Assembly: GCA_030607815.1 (NCBI GenBank) | Contig: JAUWJG010000033.1 | Coordinates: forward strand, 1 to 8,178 | Length of the DNA stretch: 8,178 nucleotides | Source: Candidatus Bathyarchaeota archaeon | GTDB taxonomy: Archaea > Thermoproteota > Bathyarchaeia > RBG-16-48-13 > GCA-020355125 | Direction of reading: 5' to 3' | Shown: positions 6,926 through 8,178 of the stretch, piece after piece | How the letters are laid out: every line of letters starts with the position of its first letter | Numbering within the stretch: the first letter of the stretch is position 1 | Notes under the pieces: model-generated | Seen by the model: the letters and a program-made list of their open reading frames with translations, nothing else | Told to the model about the DNA's origin: nothing | The model's database searches: none | Position numbers and translations under genes: made by a program

Positions 6926-7729
6926 TTACGTTAGATTATTATTAACATACTCTACAGCATTTCTGAATATTTGTACACCCCCCCCTTCTTTCGGTAAAGA
7001 TCCTTTTAGTTTCTGTCTTGTCCAACGGGGATGATTATAGGGGCTTAGATATGCTGTTGCATGAGGCATCTTTCCGAATATCCTCCCTGTACAATCACAG
7101 ATCCCTGCAATACTTTCAATTGATCCATTAGGATTCTGCGGATATTTCATCGTTGGTTTAAGGGTTTCCACATCCACATATTGGAGGACTATTAAATTTT
7201 TTTCTTTCAATTTCTCAAGATCAGTCTTTTTTTCTACGATGAATTTTCCTTCTCCATGTCTCACTGGAAGGTATAATTCCTCAATATTCTTTGTGAAAAC
7301 ACAATTTGATTTCGGATTTATCTTCAATTTTACCCATCTATCTTCAAAGATTCCGGAATCATTATAGGTCAATGTTGCACATTGTGTATGATAATTCCCG
7401 TTTAATCCCGGTAGAATACCCGCTTTTACTAAAGCTTGAAAGCCATTACATTCTCCAAATATTAGTTTCCCATCTGAAATGAATCTTTGAATTGTTTCTC
7501 CTATCTCATACTTGTAGATGTTTGCTAAGACTTTTCCTGCAGCTATGTGATCTCCATATGAGAAACCGCCTATCATTGCTAGAATCTGATAGTTGTCTAA
7601 GATCTGAGGATCACTAATTAAGTCTTTCAAAAAGATTTTTTTTACCTCTGCACCTACCATTTTAAAAGCATAAACTGTCTCATCATCACAGTTCAAGCCA
7701 TACCCTATAGGAACTAAGACTTTACACAT
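6926..7729 (-). CDS. purQ: FGAM synthase glutaminase subunit PurQ, long type
   Basis: A class I glutamine amidotransferase that releases ammonia from glutamine for PurL. Features seen are GGFSYGDHIAAGK (54-66), the nucleophile elbow GECNGFQ with Cys94, and LPVRHGEGKF (154-163). YPQNPNGS (197-204) and the C-terminal MPH (221-223) with His223 follow, and NHPRW plus VQIFRNAVEY end the protein. At 267 residues it belongs to the long PurQ type, not the roughly 220-residue form common in archaea. The usual MPHPE reads MPHAT, so the expected triad Glu is Thr225; the DNA at this point is unambiguous. The ATG lies three bases after the purL stop, so translation is probably coupled; only a weak GGAAG is seen upstream. 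An eight-G run (6978-6985) lies in the coding strand, but the frame continues correctly across it. Confidence 0.92.
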   Translation of the reverse strand: MCKVLVPIGYGLNCDDETVYAFKMVGAEVKKIFLKDLISDPQILDNYQILAMIGGFSYGDHIAAGKVLANIYKYEIGETIQRFISDGKLIFGECNGFQALVKAGILPGLNGNYHTQCATLTYNDSGIFEDRWVKLKINPKSNCVFTKNIEELYLPVRHGEGKFIVEKKTDLEKLKEKNLIVLQYVDVETLKPTMKYPQNPNGSIESIAGICDCTGRIFGKMPHATAYLSPYNHPRWTRQKLKGSLPKEGGGVQIFRNAVEYVNNNLT

Positions 7730-7732
7730 TTT

Positions 7733-8178
7733 CTACACAGCTTCCAAAGGACTTTTCCATACTTCTTTTAAACGTTTAAGATCTGAATTAATAATATAGG
7801 ATCCATCTACGCCTCTAATCTTTAATCTCTGCTCATCAGTAACAATTCCTACTTCCATACAGGTATTTCCTTGCATTTCTAATTCGAATTCTTCCTTCAT
7901 GTTCATTGGGACTGTGACTACGAATCTGCTGTTAGACTCTGAGAAGAGTATTATATCATTTCTTTTAGCTCCAGAATAAGGAACTTTGATCAAAGAAATG
8001 TTTAATCCATATCCTCCTGCGAAAGCGCTTTTTGCAAGAGCCACTCCCAAACCTCCTTTTGTCGGTGTGTGAATTGAATGAACTAAACCTCTATCAGTAG
8101 CTTCACTCATACTTCTGTAAATATTCTTAGCTTTTTCTACATTAACTATTGGAACACTATTTCCAATATAACCCACAC
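7733..8178 (-). CDS. purL: FGAM synthase catalytic subunit PurL, C-terminal part (truncated by window)
   Basis: The last 147 codons of a larger gene whose 5' part lies beyond position 8178; the reading frame is open at the edge and the first full codon there is an ordinary GTG valine, not a start. PurL converts FGAR, ATP and ammonia from PurQ to FGAM (purine step 4). The segment is the end of the second PurM-like half. It shows YIGNSVPIV, then GLVHSIHTPTKGGLGVALA where most PurLs have HD-S(D/E)GGL, then AFAGGYG, FSESNSRFVVTVP and a C-terminal Trp-containing tail. Its place directly upstream of purQ confirms the call. Length type and the presence of a PurS-like N-terminal domain cannot be seen. 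Confidence 0.88.
   Translation of the reverse strand, partial: VGYIGNSVPIVNVEKAKNIYRSMSEATDRGLVHSIHTPTKGGLGVALAKSAFAGGYGLNISLIKVPYSGAKRNDIILFSESNSRFVVTVPMNMKEEFELEMQGNTCMEVGIVTDEQRLKIRGVDGSYIINSDLKRLKEVWKSPLEAV

Noticed and set aside
6978..6985. Eight-base C run (G run in the purQ coding strand) as a frameshift or phase-variation tract
   Set aside because: PurQ family residues are in the same frame on both sides of the run, so no frameshift is present; a single homopolymer of this size is not enough to claim phase variation.

Overview
This window looks like chromosomal DNA from an archaeon that uses tetrahydromethanopterin (H4MPT) as its C1 carrier. The supporting evidence is a full-length formylmethanofuran:H4MPT formyltransferase (Ftr), an archaeal-type HAD phosphohydrolase, Shine-Dalgarno sites of the AGGTGA/AGGAGG kind, and a bare T-run terminator. 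The DNA is AT-rich by eye. The purine proteins are recognisable but diverged, which suits a deep, mostly uncultured lineage. A Bathyarchaeia-like or Asgard-like source is a guess that cannot be settled from this sequence alone.

Layout. Positions 1-202 are non-coding and hold the probable promoter of a rightward gene. Positions 203-1378 (+) encode a class V (AGT-type) aminotransferase. It converges on a leftward gene string across a 32-base gap with a T-rich terminator. The rest of the window (8178 down to 1411, minus strand) is one tightly packed, apparently polycistronic unit. In transcription order it reads purL (3' end only), purQ, purM, purD, a HAD phosphohydrolase of the archaeal 'DCEGP' type, ftr, and a PfkB-family kinase. 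Intergenic gaps are 3, 19, 55, 2 and 28 bases, followed by a 4-base ATGA overlap.

How the genes fit together. PurD (step 2), PurL/PurQ (step 4) and PurM (step 5) make aminoimidazole ribotide from phosphoribosylamine, glycine, glutamine and ATP. Step 3, GAR formylation, has no gene here. Instead the operon carries Ftr, which moves a formyl group between methanofuran and H4MPT. This suggests, but does not prove, a link between archaeal C1 metabolism and the formyl or formate supply for purines. The PfkB kinase may be a nucleoside kinase, and the convergent aminotransferase could supply glycine from glyoxylate. The main points to check are the Ftr-purine link, the HAD protein with Glu in place of the second motif-I Asp, and a PurQ whose expected triad glutamate reads as threonine. 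I see no tRNA, rRNA, CRISPR, mobile element or integration site.
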